Of a stretch of 60,000 bases of DNA, positions 39,111-51,785 are shown in pieces (position 1 is the stretch's first letter; every line of letters begins with the position of its first letter). The translations under genes and the position numbers were made by a program. The stretch spans positions 5,797,205-5,857,204 of the forward strand of contig NC_045138.2 in NCBI RefSeq assembly GCF_008831285.2, read 5' to 3'. The DNA comes from Nymphaea colorata. Lineage: Eukaryota; Streptophyta; Magnoliopsida; Nymphaeales; Nymphaeaceae. The notes below the pieces were generated by a model, which had not been told where the DNA came from, did no database searches, and worked only from the letters and a program-made list of their open reading frames with translations.

Positions 39111-42100
39111 GTAGAGTGGTTCTTCATAATTGTCTTGGTTAGGCGTTGTGTAGTCTATTCAATGACGGAAGAAAAATAAGAGAACTTCTAGAAAAGGTTC
39201 TATGACGCTTAGATAACGAGGGGGAAAGATGAGAAGAGTGAAGAATGTTGCTACAGCGTCAATGGGAATACTATTATCGTTTGCAATTTAAGCCATTAAT
39301 CTTATGTTGTGTGCATCAACTTGACGTGCATAATTCTCCTGATCTCATCTTGAAAAGAAGAACCGAATAAAACGGGCGAACGGTGATGGCTGTTGGATTG
39401 TCATTTTATGTTTTCAAACCCGTTCGAAACTTTCACATTCAAGAAAACGAAATGAGAAGGAATAATTATTTGAACACGTAACTCTAATGAAAGCAAAACC
39501 TTCATTTTTCCTGATGGAGGAATCAAATTCTTAACTTCAAAACAGTGGCCGAGCTAGAAACTTGTAGCTGAGGGGCACCGATTCATCTTACTATTGCAAT
39601 GGATTGGATGCATATTGAACTACAGGGTAGCAGCCTAAGTCTAGGGGTGAGACTTACATAGAGCTAGGCCTGATTTCTGTGTTATCGTAGTAAAACTCTT
39701 CTAAGGGTTTACTCATGATAGGGTGGACGGTTGCCCACACCAGCCACAAGGTAGCTTATTGCTTCGAAAGTGTGAAAAATATATATTCAGATATTCGAGC
39801 ACTCTGAGAAGTGCATGTGACGTGTTAAAATGATCGAGATGTGAAACCTCATCCCTTCCCTCGATCCAGGACCCGAATAGGTGAGTTTGCCGATTTGGTA
39901 AGTCGACATTGATAATTTAAAACAACAAAAATCATTTCTAAAAGAAATAAACTTTAAACTGATTTCAAATAAGAAAATTCTATTTGGACAATTCAGAAGA
40001 AAAGAGAGGGAGAGAAACGGTCAGGTTGGCATTCTTTTCAATTTTAAGCAATGACATCAAAAGTTACTTTCAAAGCTCCAGTGTATACATATGCCTTGTG
40101 GATAGGAATATAAAACTATTATGTATATTATCTACCTACAAGATGCTTTATTATCAATGTAGAATGAAATTCTTATCCAAACGACCAGTTTCCAAGTTTA
40201 AGAGCTTCTCCTAGAAAGCAACTCTTTGATCATTTATGTGAAGCCATACCAATCCTTAAGCCAAAGTGCAGGTTGAATATGATGGAAGAAGGGGGGAGGC
40301 AGGTGTGATCTACCTGTGGACAATTGCCCACACGAAAGCTAAAAAAGCAACTTATTTAGATATTGACATTTCTAAGCAATTTTTCCTCAATTAATTATAC
40401 ATTTTATACCTAGTGTCCCTTAATTAGAATTCTTTGGCTGATCTGCCCTGCATGGTATGATAGCAATCTGGATGAGATCAATCTTTCTGAAACCCAAAAG
40501 CATCTGACATTTTTTTTTTGGGGTGTTGGTGTCCTTCTCAAAGTTGAATTCACATGCAAGAAGACATTGAAAGTTAGTTGTTGAGAATTATAATTTTTAA
40601 AATTTCTTAACAAGATAAGCATATGAATTATAAAAATAGATGACGATAATTGGTATATGAATCAACCTAGCTAAGAAGCGGTGGCAGAGCGAAAAAATAT
40701 TTCTGCATGGGGAGTAATTATTTTTTTAAAACTTTAGGTGGGAGCAATGAAGTTTTTTAAAAAAAGTTCACAAATAAAAGTTGGAGGGTTTAAAAAAATC
40801 TATCCTGTCCACACCCCCAAAAGGGATGAAATCTTACATTCGGTTCAGATTCAGGTTCGATCGAGCGTTTACTACACTCAGCATAATAGGATTCTACGCA
40901 ATCTGGATTTGGATTCAGATTCAGGCACTACTCTTTAAAACCATCTTCAGATTCAGTTAACATATATAAGATCCATCTAATCAGATCCTTATGGGACATT
41001 AGTCATATATGAAGCATTCGACTTTGGTTATGAAACTGCATACCGAAGCCAAATCCAAGTAGTAATCAAACATGGATTCCTTTATCAAATCTAATTAGAC
41101 AGTCACAAATCAAATCTGCAATTCGATATTATCCAATCCATTAATTCCATTCGTTGGCATCTTCTTGATTCTTTGAGCACTGCACAAGGAATGAGGATTC
41201 AATTCAAGAAAAAACAAGAGAACAAGAAAGTGGATGAAGATTTCAAGATTACTCGTTGCCATAGTCCATTCTTGCAAGTGAAGACCAGGATGAAGCTTGG
41301 GTGAAACTAAGTAGAGACCCGAACCAACTGATGTTGAAGAATCAGCGGCTGAGTTAGTGGTCAGGAGTGAAATGCTGCTCGAACCCAGAGCTAGCTGTTC
41401 TCCACAAAATGAGTTCAGACACAAGTGCAGGCGTATGCCCCACGGAGTCCAATGTAAAACTTTGAATTTACATGTTGCATCATAATAGACCTGGGTGGAG
41501 TTAAATGGGACATCTCCAAGAGACCCGAGTCACTGCCCTAAGGCCAACTGAAAATTTATTCATTATATATTTAATATTCTATGGAAAAAAATTTCTAGCT
41601 TCGCCCTAATGCGAACATAAGCTAAGAAGCATCTGTAGATGGAGCAATCAATTCTGGTGATTAAGTACGAATATGCCCAGCAAACTTATGAAAAATCGGC
41701 GATAAGCAATTGGGCATATTTGTATGCACTAATTGCCACCTGAAATCAGAAGAGAAATATCATTTGGTTCGTCCATGAAATATTGTTGTTACTTATCGTC
41801 AAGGAAAAGGATGTTGAACTCATAATATCATTTTCCTGCTCTTTCCCCCTTTTTTTCTCGAGTATTTAATGAAGGTTCTACATCTGCTTTCACATTTATC
41901 TGCTAGTTACATTCTTCCCGATAATTTAAACTTAGAAAGAGTAAAGCCCTCAAAATATCAACAACGAAAGAGGGAGTTTGTTTTGCTGGTTATGGTTTTC
42001 TTTTTCTTTTCAAGTGTAATTTTGTTATTTGAGAAAAAAAAAACTTTTGAAGTTCTCCCTGTTTTTTAGGGAGATCAATGGATTGGATCCAATCAGATGT

Positions 42101-43439
42101 ATATTTTATCATATCTGCTTTTTCCAATATCTAAGCATTCAAGTTCTAATTCAGATCCAAATTAGGACAGAGAAAAACCGAATTCATAATCAGAATCCAA
42201 CTTTTAGATTAACATCCGAATCCATATCCAAACCACATTATAGACACAAAGCATAGGATTATTTATTGAAAACTATATCCCATCCGAATCTGAATCCAAA
42301 TACGGTCAATATTTACTTGAATGCGAATCTGATTCAAATTCTTAGTCAGATATCATTTTTTTTTTCATATCTGATTTTTTTTTATACGATTTGTATAATG
42401 GGCTTGCTGTGCCCCGCACATCCACTTCGATCCGAAGGATTTTCAGATTGAATCAGTCTTGTTGCCTTGATTTGAGCAAGCGCCAGCAGGCTAGACCTTG
42501 TAAGAAATTAAGTATCCAGAATAAGTTTTGAGCACATGATCATCTATTTGTCACTCATTGTTTACTCTTGTTATATATTAATCCTTTGGGCTCATAGATC
42601 TGTTATTTGAATTCTATCTCTGGATTATTTTATGATTTCAATAGGAAGTCTTACTGAAAAAGATGAAAACATAAAACAAAAAAAAAATCGTGATAAATTG
42701 ATTTTTTAAGTTTTTTTTCAAAATATCAAAAAATTTTCCTTTTTTTTTCATTTTTTCGTGAATATCAAAATAATGCTTATGCCTAGATGCTTTATGTAAA
42801 GAATTAGTCTTCTTGCCTATTCCAAAAAGAAGAATTTATTGCCCAGTGAAAGAGATTGTGGGAACAAATGATTAGAGCTACAATACTGCTTACAATTACT
42901 CAAGCAGTTGGACATCACAAGGTTGCTTTTGCTCACATACATAGCCACACATATCAAGATATTTATTAAGATATCACAAGATTAAAGAAAAAAATTTTGT
43001 GATATTTTAAAAGAAACATTAAAAATCAATTTGTCAAGATTATGTTGCGGTCCTTTTTATTTCATTTTCTGCTTTCATTTTCTTCAACTTTTGTTTGAAT
43101 GTTTCATTTTCTTTCCTTTTGTTTTAGGTATTCAATGTGACCTCCTAGAAGCAATGCAATGCAATGCTTATTAGTTTATCATTTTTACCATTTTAACCAC
43201 ATGTTTATTATGTCTTCTATTAGTTCCTCATTTGTTGTATTTTTGCCAACATTTGTATTTTTAACTTTTTTTTAAAACACAAATGGCCAAGAAAAACCTC
43301 ACCAATAAAACCAGAAAGTTATATTTGTGGCTATACTTATATGTATGTACGGAGGGTCCTTGTCTTCAATTCTCACTAGGATTATGTTTATAGCATTTTT
43401 AGTGAGTATTTCTTTCAGGCTAGGCTTCCAACAGAGATA

Positions 43440-45354
43440 ACAATCTTTTGTAACAGCCAAAGCGTATAATCCTAGAAGATACTGGCATGAACTTGTATGG
43501 AATCTGAAGGCCATTGGTGCCATGGAAAGCTCCTCCATTGACCCTTTCATCTTGTAATGTCTCTCCTACAACCAAATGACAAATACTGTTTGTGATAAGT
43601 TCTGGCAGAGACATTTTGACAGCCAAAGGACAAGATCTTGTCTGTGATGAGTTAGAAAATTCAGAAACAGACACACTGATACCATGTATACATGTACATA
43701 CATGCATACAAACTTTGGTTAATGAACATTACCAAATTTGTCAGGAGGTGCAACCACGGTTCCCTTCAATAGTAGTGAAAGCTGTAAAAAGAGTAAATTT
43801 TGAAAGTAAGCACATAAAAGGTTGATGATTCTGAATGATTCTAGTACAAAATTTCATCTTAATAGACAAGTCAGCAGTTTTCAGAATCTTGGAGAAACAA
43901 AACAAATGTGGCACCAGTTGATTGCTCTAATGAACAAGTTGGGAATTTAATAATTAAAGGATTTAACAAATATACGCACATAGATTAAAACCTTGGTCAA
44001 AAGTGAATCGTGAAAGACACGTCCCTTCTTCAATTTCACTTCATCCATGTTGCTGTCTCAAAGGAAATTATGATATATAAACAATCAAACAAGTGTCTTA
44101 AAAAAGAAATATTTTAAGTTATGCGAGACAACTTTTGTACTATGAATACCAGAATTTGAAGATCAGAATAGAAAGTGTGCAGGTATTTTTTGGCTATTGA
44201 TAGCACAAAGAAAGCATGGACAGCACATGAAATGACAGTTGCACATCAATAATCTCACTTTCATGCTCATACATGCCTTTTAGCTCACTATGCCCATACT
44301 CAGGGAGCTTGTTGAGAAGCTTACTTTCAGTTCCTTGCTTATTTCATGAAATTTTCTTGTGGTACCGCGGTACTCCTTCTCAAGAAGGGGGATTATCAGA
44401 GGGACACTGTCCATGTATCTTACATCCACAAAGTTAAACAGCTTTAAGTTAAAAAAAAAAAAAAAGATCTATCAGATTAAGGCAAATGTTTAGAAAGTAC
44501 CTTCTCTGCAGTAGTTCTTCAAGAAACAACTTAAGGCTGCTAACACCAATTCTTGATCTGTCATTCTTTGACAAAGAGCGGCCTAATTTTTCTTCCAAAG
44601 AAGCAATACCTTGTATTTCCCACAAAGAAACAGCCTGAAATAAGAAATACTCTTTCACTTCCAAATTCCAATACAATTGGATTAGACAATCTAAATCACT
44701 ACCACCAGGGGCGGAGGGAGGGGGGCCCACCTAGGCCATGGCCCCACCCTGGCAAAATGGAAAAAAAAAGTTTACATTGAAAAAAAAATTATTTTTTAAT
44801 CACTCTATGTATTTTTTAGATTTAAATTTAGTTTGGCCCTACCCAGATCCAAAGGTTGGACTGTTCTGGCTCCGCCACTGACTACCACGATCTGTTCCAT
44901 GCAGGTATCAAAACCTTTATTTTTATCCTTGCCACAAATTTGAAGCTATAAAATGTCCGAGGACTATTTTATTTTTCAAGACTCAAATTTGAACTCTGAC
45001 AGAAGAAAGGCTAATTTTTCATCGAAGAATGGCTGACCAATAACTTTAGAGTTTATAGTTTACACGACAAAACAAAAAAGGAAAATTTATAATGATGGAA
45101 AAGAAAAATAGATGGTCGCGAGCATATACTAAGAGAATAGAAAAAAAAAAAACAAAATTGTTCTTATTAGAAGATATATGACTTGTAGAGGTCCCGTGTA
45201 CTCATATAAGGATGCATGAAGTTTCAGAAGCCTCTTAAAGAAGGGAAGGACATAAATGCCAGAATCGTTTGAGACAATGAAATTGTGAAAATTACCTGTT
45301 TAAATTCATTATTTGACCTAAAAACAGATTCATGTCAGAACCCACTCTTCCAGA
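43440..45354 (-). pseudogene. ARC5: ARC5/DRP5B-like dynamin, middle exons (broken)
   Basis: ARC5/DRP5B is a dynamin-related GTPase that constricts dividing plastids and peroxisomes. Minus-strand exons with family-typical sequence: 45354-45296 (SGRVGS, then SVFRSNNEFKQ), 44634-44501 (AVSLWEIQGIASLEEKLGR, ending LFLEELLQR), 44418-44325 (MDSVPLIIPLLEKEYRGTT), about 44052-43992 (MDEVKLKKGRVFHDSLLTK), 43781-43733 (LSLLLKGTVVAPPDKF) and 43565-43440 (GETLQDERVNGGAFHGTNGL). Most junctions are canonical GT-AG and in phase. Damage: within the first exon one base is missing between GRVGS and ESVFRS, which shifts the frame. The 44325/44052 junction does not keep frame in my reading. No later exons are visible. 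The first exon is cut at its 5' side by the edge of copia element 2. Confidence 0.85.
44706..44880. mobile_element. hAT-type MITE (175 bp) with 8-bp target duplication
   Basis: Ends CAGGGGCGGAGGGAG and, in reverse complement, CAGTGGCGGAGCCAG. An 8-bp direct repeat ACTACCAC flanks it exactly (44698-44705 and 44881-44888). Eight-base duplications with CAG... termini are typical of hAT elements. It lies in an intron of the ARC5-like remnant. Similar GGAGCCAG ends recur elsewhere in the window (11470, 14337, 22335, 59500). Confidence 0.85.
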
Positions 45355-45733
45355 TAGTGCACAAACGAAAATGCAGAAATCGAAAAACAAACATTTATGA
45401 TTCATGTGTTTCATAAAGGGCGGAGTAGAACCTGTAGAGGCGACCGCCGACATTCTGTCGGCGGCTGTGGGAAGAACGGCTACAGTCCCCATAGAGTCGT
45501 TCTCCAGCGGAGGTAGTGGCGGCGGCGGCGGCGGCAATGGGTTTCTCTCCTCAGCCATAGCAGCCCAGTGATGGGGACAGACAATTCGCGTATGGCTAAA
45601 GGGACCGATTACCCAGACGGTAAAACTTTATGTATCTCACACCATCACAAGACACGAGTATTTATACTTAAGGGTCCGAAACGGATATGGACCCGTATCG
45701 ATGCAGGACTATTCAGATGGGGAAATCCCAACA
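45352..45733 (-). repeat. 3' LTR of copia element 2, truncated
   Basis: Aligns with 51807-52188 (GCACAAACGAAAATGCAG near one end, GGAAATCCCAACA at the other), but the first 22 bp present in the other LTR are absent. The junction with ARC5 coding sequence shares AGA(TAG) microhomology. Confidence 0.88.
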
Positions 45734-45749
45734 ATCTCCCACTAGTCCA
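45734..45749 (-). other. Polypurine tract of element 2
   Basis: The minus strand reads GACTAGTGGGAGATTG next to the 3' LTR, a degraded version of the AAGTGGGAGAT tract of elements 1 and 3. Confidence 0.65.
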
Positions 45750-45873
45750 AGTCGATATCAAGGGTAAACAAAATGAATGGACTAGCCTTAAAATCCATTC
45801 CAAGGTCCCACCTTGTTGTCTTACAAAACTTCTCAACAAACAAATGAGAATACAAAATAAATAGACAACAAGC

Positions 45874-48800
45874 TTAATGAGAATCAACAAACTGTATGTG
45901 ATCACATTCATAAATGTTTACATAATAGTGTGTTTTCATTGAACTACACAAATCCATCCTCTTAACATGTTCAAAGAACATACCAGATGCTAGCGCTTTA
46001 GTAAGAGGATCTGCAACCATATCTGTAGTCCCAATGTGTTGAACACACACTAGTTGATTCTCTGTCCTTTCCTTAATAGCAAAATACTTAAGTTCCATAT
46101 GCTTACAAGAAGTAGTACTTTTGTTGTTGTTGGAAAAAGACACTGCAGCTTCATTATCACAGTGAACCTTAAGTGGTCTCTCAATAGATTCCACTATCTT
46201 GAGCTGTGAAATGAAATTTTTTATCTAAATTGCCTGTGATGTAGTCTCATATAATGCAATGAATTCTGCTTCCATGGTGTGAGCAGTAGTAACAGTCTGC
46301 TTTTTGCTCCCCCATGAGATGACACCTCATGATAGAAGGAAAACAAAACTAGTAGTAGACTTTCTACTATCGGTACATCCTCCAAGATCGGCATCAGAAT
46401 AGCCAATCACTTCTAAATGGTCTATCTTGTGATATGTCAACATTTAATCTTTTGTCCCTTGCAAGTACCGCATGACTCTCTTTACAACCTTCCAATGTGC
46501 CATGCCTGGATTAGATTGAAATCTACCAAGCATGCCAACAGCAAAGGAAATGTCAGGCCTAGTACAAATCTGCGCATACTGCAAACTGCCAACCGCAGAT
46601 GCATATGGAATGTTGATCATTTGTGCCTTTTCAAATTCGTCCTTTAGAAAATCATTTAGGCTCAATTTATCCCATTTAGCAATGAGTGCCGAAATAGGAG
46701 AACAATTCTCCATCTCATATCTCTTAAAAACTTTATTGATGTATGCTGATTGGGAGAGACTTAAAAAACATTTAGATCTGTCTCGACGAATCTCAATGCC
46801 GAGAACAAATGAAGCCTCACCCATGTCCTTCATCTCAAAATGAGATGCGAGAAAATGTTTGAGTTCTGTTAGCAATTGAAGATCATTTGAAGCAAGCAAA
46901 ATGTTATCCACATATAAAGTCAAAATTATGAACTTACTCCCACATGTCTTAAAATACACATATCGATCAATGATGTTTTCTGTAAACCCAAAAGTCGTAA
47001 TGACTTCGAAAAACTTAATGTAGCATTGACGTGAGGCCTGTTTAAGTCCATAAATCGCTTTATTAAGCTTGCAAACCAAATGATCTTTACCACTCTCAGA
47101 AAACCCTTGAGGTTGATCCATATATACCTCTTCATCCAAATCACCATTCAAGAAAGCCGTTTTCACATCCATCTGATGTAGCAGAGACAGATGAACATGT
47201 CTCATTATAGTCAATGCCCTCCATTTGTGTGAATCCTTTAGCAACCAATCTTGCCTTGTATCTCTCTATGTTGCCTTTAGAGTCCCTCTTGGTCTTATAG
47301 ACCCATTTACACCCTACGGGTTTTACTCCTTCAGGCAATGACACAAGGCTCTATGTCTGGTTTTTAGCCATAGAGTCAAACTCTTCTTTCATGACATTAA
47401 TCTAGTGCCTATATTGTTTCCTTTCAACGGTTTCAATGAATGTGAAAGGATCATCATCAACATCTATGAAATCACTAGGCTCTTGTAGGTATACCACATA
47501 GTCTGATGATATGGGAGATCTCCTGGCCCTTGTAGATCTACGAACAGGTAATTGATCATTTTCAATTTGTATGTCCACATCCTGTTCGTGTTCATCAGTA
47601 TGATCTACACTTAATTCATCTGGATCTGATGCATTGCCTGTATAATTTACATTCATGTTATCCTGGGAGACAACATAATCATACACATTTATATTCTCTT
47701 TATCAGGTCTACTTTCAGTATCTTGTATTTCCTCAAAATTGAGGTTTTGTAATGCATCTAACCCAAATGAGTCATCTTCCAGGAACTTGGCCTTATGTAT
47801 TTCCACAATATGTGGTGTATGACATGGACAATAAAACCTATAGCTTTTCGATCTTTCTAGATAACCAATAAAGAAACCACTGGTTGTTCTAGATCAAAGG
47901 CTTTTATGTAGGGGTTATACAATTTAGCTTCAGCAGGACATCCCCATATGTGCATATAAGAAAGAGAAGGATTCCTACCTGTCCATAACTCGTAAGGAGT
48001 TGTGGGAACAGCCTTAGTAGGAACCCTATTCTGCATATGTACTGCTGTCTTGAGAGCTTTACCCCACAATGTTAGAGGGAGAGTAGAGTAATTTAACATA
48101 GCTCGAACCATTTCTTTAAGCGTACGATTTCTTCTTTCAGCAACACCATTTTGGTAGGCGCTGCCTGGTATAGTGTATTGAGGCACAATGCCTTCTTCCT
48201 TTAGAAATCGCGCTAATGGTTCATCCCTTTGTCCCATCTCAGTGAACCTACCATAATATTTACCACCTCTATCTGATCTGACTATCTTGATAACCTCACC
48301 GGTTTGTTTCTTTACTTCTTTCTTATAATCTTTGAAAACTTGACACACATTGGATTTTTCAAAGATTAAGTAGAGATACAAATACCGAGAATAGTCATCT
48401 ATAAAGGTGACAAAATATTTTTCGCCTGTGTAACAAGGAGGGAAATGTCCACAAACATTTGTGTGAACAATTCCTAATTTTTAAGTACATCGCTCGACAC
48501 CTTTTTTATATATGTTAGTTTGCTTTGCCTTTATGCAATCTACATATATGTTGTTATTTGTAAAATCAAGAGATCGTAAGATCCCTTCATTTAAAAGTCT
48601 CCTTATTCTCTTTTCAGAGATATGACCCAAACGGCGGTGCCATAGCATGTATGAATCATCCTTTATGGTACTACGCTTATTGCCAATTATATTATGACTA
48701 GAAACCAACGATTTAGGAGATTAGATCTTCACATTCAACTTGTATAAACCATCACACAAAATAGCAGAACCAATTTCAACAAGATCTTTATAAGTCAACA

Positions 48801-49202
48801 TTTTTGAATTTTCAAACTTTAAACAGAAATCAAATTTGTCCAGTCTTCATACAGAAATTAAGTTTCTACTATATGATAGAAAAAAGAAAACATCATGAAG
48901 ATCCAAAACAAAGCCAGTATCAATCCTAATCTGGCATTTTCTACAGCCTTCACATGTGAGCGCATTTTATTTCCTGATAAAATGCTCCTCTCATGTAGTG
49001 TTGGTTTCCTTTTGCTCAGAAAGTCCTGTAAATTATTGGTAATATGCACAATAGCACCAGAGTTAATCCTCCAACTATTAATATGAACATGTAACATATT
49101 ACTTTCAAGTGAAACAAATGACATGTTACCTTTCTTCTCTAACCAATTCTTATACTTGATGCAGTCTGACTTCTTATGCCTTTTTTCTTGCAAAAGAAAC
49201 AC
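45874..49202 (-). pseudogene. Element 2 pol: protease, integrase, reverse transcriptase, RNase H (multiply broken)
   Basis: Separate frames carry the parts in order. Protease (49202-48858) has RINSGAIVH where the family has DSG, so the catalytic Asp is Asn. The integrase zinc domain (48708-48481) has LWHRRLGHISEKRIRRL. The integrase core (48381-47857) has RSDRGGKY and [10 protein letters not shown], the second Asp and the Glu. The reverse transcriptase (47344-46444) has [11 protein letters not shown], but a YVDN box in place of YVDD and a deletion of roughly 20 codons before MDVKTAF. RNase H ends (46194-45874) with IGTTDMVADPLTKAL. Frame changes between parts are mutations, since the relatives read straight through. 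Confidence 0.88.
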
Positions 49203-49975
49203 TTTATAGGGGCTAAGTTAGTCTGCGCAGTTTGAAAAGCAGGTTGACTTGATGACTTCTTCTTGGCACTCCTTTTCATTGAACTTTTCTTTATGCCAAC
49301 TTTACCATCCCCAGAGTGAGAAACCATATGTGCACTTTGCAACTTCTCACCCTTCATTCTTTCCTCCTCTTCAACACATTTAGACATCAATTCATTGAAT
49401 GTCCATTCAGTATTATGTGTGTTGTAACTGATCTTAAAAGGAGTATATTCAGCTGGTAAAGAGGTCAACATAAAGAATACCAAGAATGATTCAGAAATAG
49501 TCAACTTCTTGTCATTCTTTTGAGAAGCAATGTTCTTCATTTCTAACATATGCTGACGAATGTTACTCCCTCCTTGATATTTCATAGATATTAACTTTGA
49601 CATTAGGGTACTAGCTCTGGTTTTATGAGAACTGACAAACTGAGCCTCAACTGCACCCAAGAACTCTCTCACCGATCTACAAGGTGGGATAGCAACACGT
49701 ATGTTCTTAGCGACCCTTGATTGCAAAAGCAACAAACTTAGTTGGTTAGAACGCTCCCACTTGTCAAAATACACTATTTCATTATGTGTACTTTCTGGTG
49801 TAAGAGGTGGTGAATCAGGTCGCCTCAAAGCCACATCTAGATCTATATACCCCAATGTAAACACAACATTTTCTTTCTATTCAGCATAATTTGAATCATC
49901 AAGTAAAGGGATAGAATTTGAACCATTAAAATAAATAGATCCAAACAGTGTAGACGACAAAAGACATCTATAAGT
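49139..49975 (-). pseudogene. Element 2 gag (capsid and broken zinc knuckle)
   Basis: The 49864-49139 frame begins inside Gag (TLGYIDLDVALRRPD, WERSNQLSLLLLQSR, LMSKLISMKYQGGSNIRQHM), typical of copia Gag of the UBN2 type. Upstream codons to about 49975 continue the protein but include a TAG where the family has Trp (NYAE*KENVVF). The CCHC knuckle begins CFFCKKKG and then loses frame near 49190, with its remainder (HKKSDC) in the next frame. Confidence 0.85.
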
Positions 49976-51770
49976 TGACATGCATTATATGAGACAAACC
50001 ATATAGAACAATAAACCAAATAAAGATTCTTTATATCTACTATTTCCAAGACAAATACCAGGGGTCATTAGGATACTACTTTGGTAATATACCTAATACA
50101 CATATGTATTCAGTCTTAACTTTATCTAGTAAAACTAGGAAATATAAATCTAAACTATAGTTAATCATAACACCTTTGGGTGTAAAATGACAGAACTATA
50201 TAAGGATCTATTTTCTTATTTTACTCTACTCATTCTCTTGAACATAACACACTACCTTTGGGTAATTATGCTACTTCAAATGAGAATAAGCACAACATGA
50301 AACACTAATGTGTCTTTAAATCATGCGTAGTCACTTTAGTGAGGTATGACATGATTTAACTAATCATAAGCTATTTACATTAGCGTTATCGTACAACTTT
50401 ATGATCATGCAATAAAATTTAACCTTAGCATAATCATAAACAAAACATGATACAAAAATATAATATGTCACAATAACACATTTAAAATGAAACACTAATC
50501 ACATGAATCATTTCTGCACAATAACTTAATGCTATCTAAATTGTTCATTAAAGCTCCATAAAACATAATGAATCGGTCTCGTATCGATCTAAAATAATCG
50601 AACCAATCCATTAATCACCTTAAATGGACATAAAACCACATATACCAGCTTCCTCTAGCTTAAAACCGGTCCCGTATCAGTCCTAAATGGACTGAACCGA
50701 TGGAAAACTAGATGAACCGGTCCGAAAAGGAAAAGAACTGGTCTCAAACAACTCTGAATCGGTTCAAAAGGGTCCGAACTGGTTCTGAAACTGAATGAAC
50801 CGGTCTTATAAACTGAGAACCAGTCCAGAACCGGTCTGAAAACGGATGAACCAGTCCCGAGAGCGAAAGAACCGGTTTGAAAACAACTGAAACGGTCTGT
50901 AAATGACTCGAACCGGTTCTATTTTAAAATCAGTCCGTATGGATACGGGTCGGGTCCTATCGGACCCGACCCGATCCAGAAACTTAAAACGCGGGCGGAA
51001 GAACGGGCGCGAACAAGTTTTTTTTTATTAAAACTTTATGGATCCGGATCGGGTCAGGACTGACCCGACCTGGTTCCGACCCACCTCCCGCTCGACCGAG
51101 CGAGCAGTTTCACTCACGCGAAACTGCCGCTCGTATGCCCTACGCCGAGCGGCGGAATCGCTTCCGACGGGCCTCCAGGGGGGCCTTGGGTGGGCGACGG
51201 CAGGGGCTCACGGCGCCATCCGGCGACCGGTAAGCCGCCGGCGGCCCTCTGATCTGCCGTCGCCCTCCCTACTATTGTTCCTCTGATGCCCCTTTCTGGT
51301 TCGTCGGGCGGCTGGAAAAATGGTGCCTAAAAGCCCACCGACAGGCCACCCAACGGCGTGGGTGGCCGCCGACGGGGCAAACCAGCACGGTCGGAAGTCG
51401 GCTGTCGCCTAATGCCCGACCCACGCCCGCCTAGACGCCGGATTCTGGCAATCCACCTCCCTTCTGTCACCTTTCCATCCCCCTTTCTCTTTCGTGGTTT
51501 TCCCTCTTTCGTGGTTGCCACAACGCAAGGGAGCCGTCGGGGAGGGGGTCGAACCAGGATGGGCTGGAGGCCATTCGTCGCTTTCCGACGACAAACACCT
51601 GCCCAAAGCCGACCGTCCCTATCCGTGTTCGTGTCCCTACGGCTGCAACGAAAGCCGACAGCTTCCATCACCGACGCGATGGAGGCCGTCGCCCTCTTTC
51701 CACATTTTTGCCCTATTCTCTTTGCATGAAAACAGAATGCAAAGGAAAACACGGAGAGGAATCGTGGAGT
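49976..51770. other. Leader of element 2: AT-rich part, ACCGGTT array, hairpin, GC-rich tract
   Basis: From gag outward: an AT-rich section (49976-50560), then a degenerate array of AACCGGTC/AACCGGTTCTGAAA units (50560-50940), a strong GGGTCGGGTCC/GGACCCGACCC hairpin (50947-50973), then GC-rich sequence (51030-51720) with CGGCGACC-type inverted motifs. The order matches the leader of element 1, which supports a shared family. Long overlapping open frames in the GC-rich part are compositional. Confidence 0.75.
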
Positions 51771-51784
51771 GGGCTCATAACCCA
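51771..51784 (-). other. Candidate primer site of element 2 matching the tRNA-iMet anticodon arm
   Basis: Directly inside the 5' LTR the plus strand reads GTGGGCTCATAACCCA (51769-51784). From knowledge of plant initiator tRNA-Met, the anticodon stem-loop is GTGGGCCCATAACCCA, so 15 of 16 bases agree and the CAT anticodon is included. The normal TGGTATCAGAGC site is absent here. Elements primed by a half-tRNA-iMet (Drosophila copia, yeast Ty5) have this kind of site. Confidence 0.65.
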
Positions 51785-51785
51785 T

